From positions 1 to 56,430 of the forward strand of contig WGNM01000013.1 of the NCBI GenBank assembly GCA_016124575.1: a stretch of 56,430 nt of DNA, in the 5' to 3' direction. Positions within the stretch are counted from its first letter, which is position 1; each line of letters starts with the position of its first letter. Source of the DNA: Cryomorphaceae bacterium (GTDB lineage Bacteria; Bacteroidota; Bacteroidia; Flavobacteriales_D; Sanyastnellaceae). The position numbers were made by a program, and so were the translations under genes. The notes beneath the pieces were generated by a model. That model was not told where the DNA came from. It saw nothing but the letters and a program-made list of their open reading frames with translations, and did not search any database. This document shows, piece after piece, positions 48,827 through 56,430 of this stretch.

Positions 48827-51214
48827 TTACCATCTAACAAAGGCGATGGATAGATGAAAACTGCGGGGATCAGCAGGTATGATGCCGGGACCTGGATAAC
48901 CACTGGCGCGTCGTGTGAAATAACTTGCGTCGGTCAAATTGTCAATACCGGCAGTTAATTTAAATGATTTGAAGTTTAGCTGCAAAGCTACGTCATGCAC
49001 TGAAAATGCGGGTATGGCGCCTACTACGGCGTTAGGGTCGCTGCCAAAGGGTGAATTGCTGGCGTCGCTGAATTGGGTTGAAACGTAATTCGACATCCAT
49101 GTAATTGTCCACCGCTCACGTTCATACGTGATTCCTCCTCGCAATGTCATCGTTGGCGCGTACTCAACTCTATTCCCGTCGGTTTGCAAATTCTCCTTGC
49201 CGCTGTAACGCCCGTCAAGCAATGCGGCATTGGCGAAAAACTGCAAGGTGGATTTCCGCAAATAGCTTTTCGCATTGGCTGTGAACTCTAAACCTCGAAT
49301 AATGGCTTCTGAAATGTTTTTTCGGACTTGGACACTCTGCGGACCGAGCATGGGGTTCAGCGTAGCGGTGTCGCTGATGTTGCCGATTTTATCGTTGTAC
49401 GTAACTTGAAAAATGTTGACGTCGAAACCGATGTGCTTGTTTAATTTTTTTCGTACCCCGATTTCGAGTGTATAGCCATGTTCATCGGTTATCCCACTGT
49501 CTACAAGCTGATTGGGATTGCTGATTCGAATGTCGCTGAAGTTGATTGCCCGATAATTACGTGTGCCAGAAGCATACAACTCGGCTCCTTTTATTTCTCT
49601 CTGCACTCCGAAGCCATACAAGAATACGTTGCGGTCTCGTTGGTCTGTTTCATCATATGTTCGTGGATAAGTGGGAAGTAAATTTCCAGCGCCGTCGTAA
49701 ACCACGCGGCTGTATTGTCCTGCTGATTGGGTGCTTATAAATTCATACCGCACGCCTGGCGTGAGTGTCCAACCTCCCAAGCGAACAACGTTCTCAGCAA
49801 ATAAACTGATGTTCCTGTTTTTGAAGTCGAAATCTGAACTGTTCGATATTCCATTTCCTCTTCTGAAATCGGCGTCCGAACCGGCACTCCCAAGTCCTTG
49901 AAAAGCAGTGGTATTTCCTTGATACAATCGTACGCCTCCAATGAAATTCGAAATCGATGAAAAAAGGTCGTAAGCTACCGACAGGCGCGTCTCCAATCCG
50001 ATGTTGTTAAATGTCCCTTGTATCAAATCTCTTTCTCCGCCACTGTCTGCTCGGGTAATCTTATCCAATATGCCCAAGGCTGATCGTGATGCCGACAATA
50101 AATAGGGCTGTACTTGCCATTTTACGCGGCTGTTGAAGGTGTGCTCGTATGTGAGCGACAACAGGTGCCAGTCGACTGCAAACCAGTTCCGATCTCGCAA
50201 GGCTAAGAAAGGGGTGCGGGTAAATTGGACATCTGTTAAGCCGCCCGGCTGCCGCGCCAATGAATGTGCAAAGGTGTATTCGAATTTTATACGGTCGTTG
50301 GTGAATTGCTTGCCAAGGTTAACATGCAACTGATGGGCTTTGAATTGGCTGTATTCCCGCCAACCGGTTCCGCGGCGGTGATGGTAATACGCCATGGCCT
50401 CAAAGCCTTTCTTTTGGTATCCGACGGCGTTGAAATACGACTGCATGCCGAATGATGAGATTCCTTGTTCTGATTTGATGCTCCATTTTTGCTCTTTCGA
50501 TGCGCTCAGCAATCGGAAGTTAATCATGCCGCCAAACTGTGGTCCAAACTGCAAGCTAGCAGCTCCTCGAATGATCTGTATCTCTTCCAATGCTTGCAAT
50601 GATGGGGTGTAATACGATTCTGGATATCCGAGCGGGTCAGCACTGATGTCGTACCCGTTCTGTCGGGTGTTGAAATTCGATGAGCGATTGGGGTTCATGC
50701 CCCGTCCACCTATAGAAAGCTGCAATCCTCCGTCGCCATTTTCCCAAATGTTCAACCCCGGAACTGATCTGAAAATCTGCCGGGCACTGCCTGTGGTGGT
50801 ATTCCCAACAATAGAGGTGGGGGTAATAATGTCGATTTTTCGCGCCGCTAATATGGTGTAGTCGTCTATGCTTTTAAATGTTTCTTGCGTCTCCCGTATC
50901 TCTGCAGCGTCTAAAAGTAGGGGGCTCATTTGTATGCTTATCGCGCGAACTGCGCGGATGATAGGTGCCGTGAAGGTGGTGTCTATATTGGTGAATCCTG
51001 CATGGCTGATTCGAATGGAAAGGTCTCCTACCTGATGATTCACTATCGCTTTACCGTGTATGTCGGTGGTGTAAACGGTGTCTTGAACGATGATATATGC
51101 GTTCGGAATGGCAATGTTATAGCTGTCAACAATCTCGAATGTTATTTGCGACTTGCTTTGCACAACGCAAAAAAGCATGCTGATAATAAATGCTATGTTT
51201 TGCAAATATTTCAT
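48827..51214 (-). CDS. TonB-dependent outer-membrane receptor (FecA-like)
   Basis: 795 aa from the ATG at 51214, chosen for its signal peptide MKYLQNIAFIISMLFCVVQS; an upstream in-frame ATG would lie inside the preceding gene. An N-terminal carboxypeptidase-regulatory-like domain (ITFEIVDSYNIAIPNAYIIV) precedes a plug (QIFRSVPGLNIWENGDGGLQ, IQIIRGAASLQFGPQFGGMI) and a 22-strand barrel-type region ending SFHLSIAFVRW. It imports a chelated metal or similar ligand using TonB energy. It begins 1 nt after the HTTM gene stop, and the imelysin/DUF4856 partners suggest iron or another metal. Confidence 0.93.
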   Translation of the reverse strand: MKYLQNIAFIISMLFCVVQSKSQITFEIVDSYNIAIPNAYIIVQDTVYTTDIHGKAIVNHQVGDLSIRISHAGFTNIDTTFTAPIIRAVRAISIQMSPLLLDAAEIRETQETFKSIDDYTILAARKIDIITPTSIVGNTTTGSARQIFRSVPGLNIWENGDGGLQLSIGGRGMNPNRSSNFNTRQNGYDISADPLGYPESYYTPSLQALEEIQIIRGAASLQFGPQFGGMINFRLLSASKEQKWSIKSEQGISSFGMQSYFNAVGYQKKGFEAMAYYHHRRGTGWREYSQFKAHQLHVNLGKQFTNDRIKFEYTFAHSLARQPGGLTDVQFTRTPFLALRDRNWFAVDWHLLSLTYEHTFNSRVKWQVQPYLLSASRSALGILDKITRADSGGERDLIQGTFNNIGLETRLSVAYDLFSSISNFIGGVRLYQGNTTAFQGLGSAGSDADFRRGNGISNSSDFDFKNRNISLFAENVVRLGGWTLTPGVRYEFISTQSAGQYSRVVYDGAGNLLPTYPRTYDETDQRDRNVFLYGFGVQREIKGAELYASGTRNYRAINFSDIRISNPNQLVDSGITDEHGYTLEIGVRKKLNKHIGFDVNIFQVTYNDKIGNISDTATLNPMLGPQSVQVRKNISEAIIRGLEFTANAKSYLRKSTLQFFANAALLDGRYSGKENLQTDGNRVEYAPTMTLRGGITYERERWTITWMSNYVSTQFSDASNSPFGSDPNAVVGAIPAFSVHDVALQLNFKSFKLTAGIDNLTDASYFTRRASGYPGPGIIPADPRSFHLSIAFVRW

Positions 51215-51215
51215 T

Positions 51216-52535
51216 TCAATACGGCAACAGCCATGAAAGGCGATCGCCTTTGTCGGTAACTTCAAGTAAATTTATGTCGGGGTCCACAAACGGTCTGCTT
51301 CCTCTGCCGTTTAGATTTACGTATGATGCTGCATGAATAGCAGTTACTGCGCAATCACTGGAGTTCAGACTGGCGATGTGGTGCGCATACTGCAAAATAA
51401 GGTCTGGCTGGGTAGCCATTTGTGTATACTGCAGTTTGGTTAACTGTTGCGAGGGTTCTACAATGTATGTCCGTCCGCAGTCGTCTGAAACGCGAAAATG
51501 GACATCCCCACTTTTTTCCATGAGCATCACCCGCCAAGAAAAACGAAAGCCCAATTCGTCCCAAAATAGGTTCTCGCTGAGGACAAAAAAACGGAGGGGA
51601 AGCAAAAATTGAATGGTGAAAAATATTACAACCATTGCCGATACCAATTTTTTGTATCCTGAGGACATTGAATCTGTTGCAGCCGCTGTTCCTGCTGCAT
51701 GAGTAATCCGTTTCCAAAACTGTGCATGTGCTTCTGGTGGAAAAAAAGCGAGGGTCATGAAGATCATCACCCACGGGAAAATTCCAATGGGAAAAAGTAT
51801 CCATGTGAGAATGTGAAAGACAACAACAGAAAAATAACCGAAAACACGTGTTGGCTTGTAGAGCAATATGAAGGGTATCGACAAGTCATAAATGCACCCA
51901 GCCCAGCTAAATATGTAGGCCGCAATGGGGTTTTCCAAGAAAGGACCAATAAGTGGCAGGTGCGCTCGCGCAGGCAACCACAGTTTTAACGGCAAGGCTT
52001 CAATCAGCCAGTCGCTGTGCAATTTGGCAAGTCCAGCAAAAAAATAGACAATACCGATTTGCAATAAAAAAATGTTGATGGTCCATGCCGGTACTACGTG
52101 TGATATACTTTCTCTTTTTCGCAAGGCATCCATAGAAAGCATCCGTGCCGCTGGCACGAAGCAAAAAAAGAATAGGGCGATGGATACGAAATAGTAGTGG
52201 TTGAGATAAGTGGAAACGTCTACCAGTTCTATGTAACCGAAGGTGAGAAACAACAATGGTGCGACAATTCGAAAGAAGAATCCCAAAGTAAATAAGATGC
52301 TCAATAAAACGAAGAGCATGAAAATGAAGTACATCCCAGCCTCTGAGAGAATTGGCATCTCAAATCCGAAATAATGGAAATGAAAGGTGGGTTTGATGTA
52401 CAACTCTTCGATCCAGCCGTAATACCAAAATCGCAAAGCCCCAAAGGTCATTAGGGCACCAAAAGCCACTCTCAGAGTGATGAGTGGCCAGGCGCTGACG
52501 CTTTTAAATAGGTATTTTTCGAGTATATCAGTCAC
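51216..52535 (-). CDS. HTTM (vitamin K-dependent carboxylase-like) membrane protein
   Basis: 439 aa with several membrane segments in the first 300 residues (ITLRVAFGALMTFGALRFWY, YFVSIALFFFCFVPAARMLS, IFLLQIGIVYFFAGLAKLHS, FLLYKPTRVFGYFSVVVFHI), followed by a soluble C-terminal region with QTY-like beta strands (FRFSWRVMLMEKSGDVHFRV). This matches HTTM-domain proteins. The TRVFGYFSVVVFHILTWILF block carries the conserved His. Its start overlaps the imelysin gene by 8 nt. Biochemical role in this context is unknown. Confidence 0.9.
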   Translation of the reverse strand: MTDILEKYLFKSVSAWPLITLRVAFGALMTFGALRFWYYGWIEELYIKPTFHFHYFGFEMPILSEAGMYFIFMLFVLLSILFTLGFFFRIVAPLLFLTFGYIELVDVSTYLNHYYFVSIALFFFCFVPAARMLSMDALRKRESISHVVPAWTINIFLLQIGIVYFFAGLAKLHSDWLIEALPLKLWLPARAHLPLIGPFLENPIAAYIFSWAGCIYDLSIPFILLYKPTRVFGYFSVVVFHILTWILFPIGIFPWVMIFMTLAFFPPEAHAQFWKRITHAAGTAAATDSMSSGYKKLVSAMVVIFFTIQFLLPLRFFVLSENLFWDELGFRFSWRVMLMEKSGDVHFRVSDDCGRTYIVEPSQQLTKLQYTQMATQPDLILQYAHHIASLNSSDCAVTAIHAASYVNLNGRGSRPFVDPDINLLEVTDKGDRLSWLLPY

Positions 52536-53595
52536 CGTCGTTGTCGGTTGAAGTCACGCTGACTCCCAAAGCTGAAATCATATCGGTTTTGAGCAAGACA
52601 ACTACTTGTTGCAATTCGTTGTAAGCGTTTTCTACAATTTCAGGATCGGTGCCAATGGCTTCAGATAGGGGTGAGATGATGAATGCAAGGGCCACACGTG
52701 CTTCGTCAAGCTGTTGGTTGATGCGTTCTGACAACAACATGTTTGATGGTGAATGCCAGGCGTCTCGCGCATCCAAAAGATCGTCGAGGCCGTATGAATC
52801 GCCGTTGTTAAATAGATTCTGGACGCCATCTAATTGCGCCAAAATCAATGTCATCGATTGTTGACTGTAATAACCCTCCACTTTTTCAGGCAGCTCGATA
52901 CCAAGGGTAAGCAATCCAAGTGGCAATGCTACTTTTTCGCGTTTCAACTGTTCGTAATCTTCTATCAATCCGTTGGCCAACAAACTTAGTCCGCCAGTAA
53001 CCGATGGACCGTCAGCGTTAACAAAGGTCGATTTGTACCCATTCGCCCAAGCTGTTTTGTATTGGGTTGCCAGGGTGCTTACTTCGGTTATCCGCGCCAA
53101 CAAGTAATTCTTACGACTTTGATCGAAAAGCTGTGCTAGTATTTCATCGTTGGGTTGATGAAAAAGCAAATAGTCAATCGCTGGCAATCCTTTGGTGGCA
53201 TTCGGCAATCCGCTCGTCAATCCACTTTGAATGGCGTTCTCTATCTGGATGTAGTCGGTAGGAAAGGTGTTCATCTTTCCAAGGATATCAAACTCGGTAG
53301 CCGGTCCATACCTGAACTGACTGACTTTTTGCCATGCAACATAAGCATCGATAAACGCTTCTTGCACCTGTGTGAGGTTTTGAGCTGTTGTCGATACGTC
53401 GAATATCGCTGCAGCGTCGGCAAACTGTGCGGCCGCACTTTCAAAATCAGATAGGGCAGGAGCTATGAGGTCGGCTTCAGTGCGAATGAGCAGCGTGGCG
53501 AAACTCTCGGTCTGTGTTTCGTCTTCTTTCTTGTCTTTACACGATGAGAAGAGAAGTGCTATTATCGCGATACCAATTAGATGATTGGTTCTCAT
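52528..53595 (-). CDS. Imelysin family (peptidase M75) lipoprotein
   Basis: 355 aa. Lipobox LFSSC near residue 19 (signal MRTNHLIGIAIIALLFSSC). Helical imelysin fold with LNQV-type start FATLLIRTEADLIAPALSDF, the AYVAWQKVSQFRYGP block near residue 87, and the family's GLPAIDYLLFHQPNDE near 145 where EfeO/imelysins have GxHxxE; here the His is replaced by Pro-Ala context. Imelysin proteins take part in bacterial iron uptake. Start overlaps the DUF4856 stop by 4 nt. Confidence 0.88.
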   Translation of the reverse strand: MRTNHLIGIAIIALLFSSCKDKKEDETQTESFATLLIRTEADLIAPALSDFESAAAQFADAAAIFDVSTTAQNLTQVQEAFIDAYVAWQKVSQFRYGPATEFDILGKMNTFPTDYIQIENAIQSGLTSGLPNATKGLPAIDYLLFHQPNDEILAQLFDQSRKNYLLARITEVSTLATQYKTAWANGYKSTFVNADGPSVTGGLSLLANGLIEDYEQLKREKVALPLGLLTLGIELPEKVEGYYSQQSMTLILAQLDGVQNLFNNGDSYGLDDLLDARDAWHSPSNMLLSERINQQLDEARVALAFIISPLSEAIGTDPEIVENAYNELQQVVVLLKTDMISALGVSVTSTDNDGD

Positions 53596-54710
53596 AAAAA
53601 GGCTATTTCAACGAGTTCGATTTCACTGTTATCGACAACAAACAAGATGGCTGCGTCGATCATTTCATCTGTTACCAAATACAAATTATCGCCAATAATA
53701 GCTCTGACTTCGTTGAGCTCATCAACCGTCCATGATCTATCAGGCCCATTGTGCAGCATGTTGCCCATAAAGCCCCAAGCTTCAGAAAGAACGTGGCATT
53801 TCACAGCGAGGTCATCTGTTTCTTTTGCTTCAATGAAATAGTGAATTATGGTTCCTGCGATAATGCGCTGCCAGTGTTTGCTGATATTCTGAAGCGAAGG
53901 TTGGTCGACTTCTCCATTAACTAGCGCCTTGCGAGTCGTAATGAAGGATGCCATGATTTCATTTGTTGCGATGGCTGCATTTCGACCATTGCAATACTTC
54001 CCGTAATACTTCAATCCTTCGGTATTCGATGGGAAATCAATCGGGACACCAAAATATCCAAAAGCCTCGTCGAATGCGTGTTCGGCTTCTGAGTAATACT
54101 TGCCAGCTGATGGGTCAACGGCTACTCCAGTTTCCAATGCACCCGACGAAACAGCAGCCAAGTAAGTGCTAAATGCTTGATAGTAAAATATGTCGCCCAT
54201 AAGTCCTTTCTCCAAAAGCTGGGCATATTCGAAACCGTTGGCGTCGAGCATGTACTTTTTTGTAGGATTTGCCATTACGGTCGCAATTCCTGCTACACCG
54301 TTAGATGCTTCGTTTGAAGTGGCAGACGTTTGAGCAGCTTCAATAAACAATTGTTGATATGCTGAAACACTTGGCAAAAAGCACTTGTTGTCTAAGGCTT
54401 TGCCAGCAACAGCGGCTTCTTCAGAAAAGTAGATGCTACCAGCTCCATTGCCGTTTGTAAACATGTCGAGCAGTTGCACAGAAGAAATTGTTTCACCACT
54501 GGCAGCCGATTTAACATAGGCGATCATCTCATCCATCTGTATTAGTCGGGTTGTCTGTCCTGAATAATCTACGGTCGAATGTCCGCTTCTCTGAAAGCAA
54601 TAAACATCTGCAGCACAGGTGCTAACTATTGGCGTTTCTTCTTCTTGTTTTTCTTTCTTGCAAGCAGCAAGGATGAGGATGCAAATGAGGGAAATGTAGG
54701 TGAGTTTCAT
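53592..54710 (-). CDS. DUF4856 lipoprotein
   Basis: 372 aa. Signal peptide with lipobox ILAAC (Cys at residue 17) followed by a Lys/Glu-rich linker. DUF4856 blocks: YCFQRSGHSTVDYSGQTTRL near residue 42, EYAQLLEKGLMGDIFYYQAF near 166, AEHAFDEAFGYFGVPIDFP near 212, and WGFMGNMLHNGPDRSWT near 316. The all-helical pattern is related to imelysins. First gene of the four-gene operon; the promoter with inverted repeat lies at 54718-54768. Confidence 0.88.
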   Translation of the reverse strand: MKLTYISLICILILAACKKEKQEEETPIVSTCAADVYCFQRSGHSTVDYSGQTTRLIQMDEMIAYVKSAASGETISSVQLLDMFTNGNGAGSIYFSEEAAVAGKALDNKCFLPSVSAYQQLFIEAAQTSATSNEASNGVAGIATVMANPTKKYMLDANGFEYAQLLEKGLMGDIFYYQAFSTYLAAVSSGALETGVAVDPSAGKYYSEAEHAFDEAFGYFGVPIDFPSNTEGLKYYGKYCNGRNAAIATNEIMASFITTRKALVNGEVDQPSLQNISKHWQRIIAGTIIHYFIEAKETDDLAVKCHVLSEAWGFMGNMLHNGPDRSWTVDELNEVRAIIGDNLYLVTDEMIDAAILFVVDNSEIELVEIAFL

Positions 54711-54717
54711 TATTTAG

Positions 54718-54768
54718 ACTGATTTTAAATTATGTCGCAAATCTAAAGTCAGTCTATGGATAGGGCAA
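54718..54768 (-). promoter_or_regulatory. Promoter (TTG-N20-TAGATTTG) with overlapping inverted repeat before the DUF4856 operon
   Basis: Minus strand: TTG at 54766-54768, 20 nt spacing, TAGATTTG at 54738-54745, giving a short leader before the ATG at 54710. The -7 box lies inside an inverted repeat: arms ACTGATTTTAAAT (54718-54730) and ATCTAAAGTCAGT (54741-54753) match at 11 of 13 positions, spacer 10 nt, centre distance about 23 nt, as expected for a dimeric repressor. Regulator unknown; no Fur-box consensus is evident. Confidence 0.5.
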
Positions 54769-54823
54769 TACCCCATTTAAGCGATTTTGATGAAAAAGGT
54801 GAAAAAAGTGAAAAATGTGATCC

Positions 54824-55870
54824 TTACTTTCGAACTCGAAAATCCAAACGAACAGGCTGATGGTCTGAGAAAGCGAAGTCTAAATCGATGGTTTTCACAC
54901 CTATTACTTCCACATTTGGTGAAACTACAAAATGATCAATGACGCTGGTATAGCTCGTTTCTGGATTGTAAACGGTATTCATTTTCCGATTTGTAGGTGT
55001 TTCAATGTCTGCTATCCAATGCCAATTTGGTGGCAGTTGATCATCAGAAAGCATGTATTCGTTGTAGGTTTTGGGGTCTTTGGGTTGGTATCCGGGCGGA
55101 CATTGATTCCAGTCGCCGCCGATGATTACGGTTGTCCCTGTCTGGTACACGCTGTCGGCATAGCTCATCAAACGTTTTATCTCGTTGGCCACCATCACAC
55201 CTGCTGTGTCGTAAGCAGAGCAATGGGTATTGATGAAGCAGATGTCGGTACCATCATCTAGCTTCGCCATCTGCGCAAGAAAGCAACGATCGAGAAAAAA
55301 CAAGCGCGTAGGCCATGAGAACTGACTGTCGTATGACCGTCGCTCGGCTTGAGTTGTGCTCAAATTCGAAAATGATGCCAGTCCGGATTTTACTTTCCCC
55401 ATGGGATCGAGGAAGGGTATGGGCACGAAATCGACGTTGTAGTTGAGGGCAAACGAGCGGACAAATCCCGGCAAGGAGGCTGATAGTTCTTCAACCATGT
55501 TGATGTAATGACTGCGCTTGGCTGCGCTGTCGACTTCCTGAAATAAGAAGACATCCACATCGGCGTTAGCCGCTACAAATTTGCAAATGCCTTCTCTGTT
55601 TTTTTTCACCAGCGCCTCCGTTTGGGTAACCACCGTTCCGCCGTCATAAAAAAAATCTGTTTCAGCCCCTAACCCCGTAAAACCAACATTCCAGGTAATG
55701 GCGGAATAAATGCTATCCTTTGCCGAGCGGACAATCTGTCCGTCTACCTGAATGGCCTCTTTAAACGGTGGAGTGAAGTCTGTAGCTGTTGCATACAAAA
55801 GGACAGCCGCCACGTACAAAAGCGGCAAGCCGATTAAGATCAAGGCGATGCGAACAATCTTTTTTCTCAT
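54824..55870 (-). CDS. Endonuclease/exonuclease/phosphatase (EEP) family protein
   Basis: 348 aa from the ATG at 55870, whose ATGA overlaps the preceding stop (a frame to 55897 adds nine residues). N-terminal membrane anchor (VRIALILIGLPLLYVAAVLL). EEP-fold motifs: SAITWNVGFTGLGAETDF near residue 57, DVDVFLFQEVDSAAKRS near 103 with the metal Glu, NTHCSAYDTAGV near 213, GGDWNQCPPGY near 251 and FAFSDHQPVRLDF near the C-terminus with the catalytic Asp-His. It may act on nucleic acids, phospholipids or sugar phosphates; the substrate is unknown. Confidence 0.9.
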   Translation of the reverse strand: MRKKIVRIALILIGLPLLYVAAVLLYATATDFTPPFKEAIQVDGQIVRSAKDSIYSAITWNVGFTGLGAETDFFYDGGTVVTQTEALVKKNREGICKFVAANADVDVFLFQEVDSAAKRSHYINMVEELSASLPGFVRSFALNYNVDFVPIPFLDPMGKVKSGLASFSNLSTTQAERRSYDSQFSWPTRLFFLDRCFLAQMAKLDDGTDICFINTHCSAYDTAGVMVANEIKRLMSYADSVYQTGTTVIIGGDWNQCPPGYQPKDPKTYNEYMLSDDQLPPNWHWIADIETPTNRKMNTVYNPETSYTSVIDHFVVSPNVEVIGVKTIDLDFAFSDHQPVRLDFRVRK

Positions 55871-56280
55871 TTGAACTCGGGTAGTGGCAAACTCCATTTA
55901 CGCAGTACTGCAGATATGCGTAAGGTAGTTATAATACCCATTGCAAGCAGCATGTTGAATATGGGGTGATCGAATTGCGACTGCAAAACGATGTATACAA
56001 TTCCACCAGCGAAACAAGCGGTTGCGTAAATCTCTTTTCTGAAAATCAGCGGAACACGGTTTACGAGTACATCGCGCACCACACCACCAAAAACGGCTGA
56101 AACAGTGCCCATCATCACCGCAATTGCCGGAGAAAGTCCGTACTCGAGGGTTTTTTGTAGTCCCAAAATCGTATACAGTCCAATTCCAATGGCATCAAAT
56201 AGGAACATTGTTTTCTGCAGCTTCGCAACGCGGTGGCGAAGAAGAATAGCCACCAGAATTCCGGCTGTTATCATCACCAA
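55867..56280 (-). CDS. Half-length TRIC/UPF0126 (YadS/YicG) channel protein, 5' part missing
   Basis: 137 aa at most; start codon uncertain (TTG at 56280, ATG at 56274). The family is about 200 aa with two repeats; only the second is present, recognised by KTMFLFDAIGIGLYTILGLQ, VSAVFGGVVRDVLVNRVPLI and FRKEIYATACFAGGIVYIVL. The frame extends back to a TAA at 56323 with DLVQTIPTTSNTSYLV, which matches the end of the first repeat, but the rest is absent up to 56430. It overlaps the EEP gene by 4 nt. Truncation by deletion or rearrangement is likely. Confidence 0.7.
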   Translation of the reverse strand: MVMITAGILVAILLRHRVAKLQKTMFLFDAIGIGLYTILGLQKTLEYGLSPAIAVMMGTVSAVFGGVVRDVLVNRVPLIFRKEIYATACFAGGIVYIVLQSQFDHPIFNMLLAMGIITTLRISAVLRKWSLPLPEFK

Positions 56281-56329
56281 ATAGCTGGTGTTTGAAGTGG
56301 TCGGGATTGTTTGGACAAGATCTTATATA

Positions 56330-56337
56330 CAAATATA
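56330..56337 (-). promoter_or_regulatory. Candidate -7 box ahead of the truncated TRIC gene
   Basis: Minus strand TATATTTG, 50 nt before the TTG at 56280. If used, the shortened gene would be transcribed from a promoter within 100 nt of the break. Beyond it, 56338-56430 shows no coding sequence. Confidence 0.3.
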
Positions 56338-56430
56338 ACAGTTAAAACCATAGTAATGAGGGGGTTTGGGGGAGACTCATAACTTAGTGTTTTTGTTCAT
56401 TTCTAGGCTGCTTGTTTGTAAACCTTAGCT

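Noticed and set aside
54718-54753. Fur box
   Set aside because: The inverted repeat does not resemble the GATAATGATAATC-type consensus; only a generic dyad can be claimed.

Overview
The window looks like a chromosome segment of a Bacteroidota bacterium, most likely a marine or freshwater Flavobacteriales lineage (Cryomorphaceae/Schleiferiaceae-like). The evidence is: secreted proteins with C-terminal type IX secretion (T9SS) sorting domains, gldF and gldG gliding-motility genes, Bacteroidota-type families (DUF4249, DUF4856, DUF1573, START-like, the long NusB), and -7 boxes of the TAnnTTTG type in front of several genes. I see no plasmid, phage, insertion-sequence or CRISPR features.

Layout. 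1-17.3 kb is accessory and surface-oriented: five T9SS-sorted proteins (a partial one at the left edge, a cupredoxin, a 1355-aa BNR/LamG protein, a 322-aa protein, and an approx. 890-aa protein split by an in-frame TAG), a GH114-like lipoprotein, a MATE exporter, a DUF2459 protein, a methyltransferase and a LOG-family enzyme. Three related repeat loci lie between these genes: a 21-copy 15/16-nt tandem array (11991-12323) and two hairpin arrays (14360-14544, 17325-17477) that bracket the broken T9SS gene as direct repeats. 17.5-25.7 kb is a leftward housekeeping run: leucine dehydrogenase, nusB, DUF1573, yajC, ybbR-like, nhaC, uvrA. 25.9-28.6 kb carries a DUF4249 lipoprotein and a DUF4139 protein. 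28.6-31.2 kb is a peroxide-defence island with oxyR divergent from dps, ahpC and an ahpD-like gene.

31.3-35.7 kb is a leftward set: a YrdC-like relic, then apaG, GH113-like, SDR, lipoprotein and glycosyltransferase, mostly overlapping. 35.9-38.8 kb holds a lone ClpP-fold protein facing phoH-purC-small protein. 38.9-47.1 kb is rightward: SAM hydroxide adenosyltransferase, a monooxygenase, gldF-gldG-DUF4340-DoxX, then thiolase, DUF1801, gamma-carbonic-anhydrase-like protein and a tRNA-modifying methyltransferase. 47.1-48.2 kb has a START-like gene, a tRNA with CAT anticodon, terminators and a lone copy of the repeat core. 48.2-54.8 kb is a compact operon, DUF4856, imelysin, HTTM membrane protein and TonB-dependent receptor, probably for metal uptake, preceded by a good promoter overlapped by an inverted repeat. 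The right edge has an endo/exonuclease/phosphatase-family protein and a half-length TRIC/UPF0126 gene.

The most unusual feature is the repeat family: a constant 13-nt word (TGAGGCTCTCGAA or its complement) sits as the loop of hairpins whose stems differ in sequence but stay complementary, and the same word is tandemly amplified nearby. The imelysin/HTTM/TonB operon is the best candidate for an incompletely described functional system. All function calls rest on reading the translated sequence; no database search was run.
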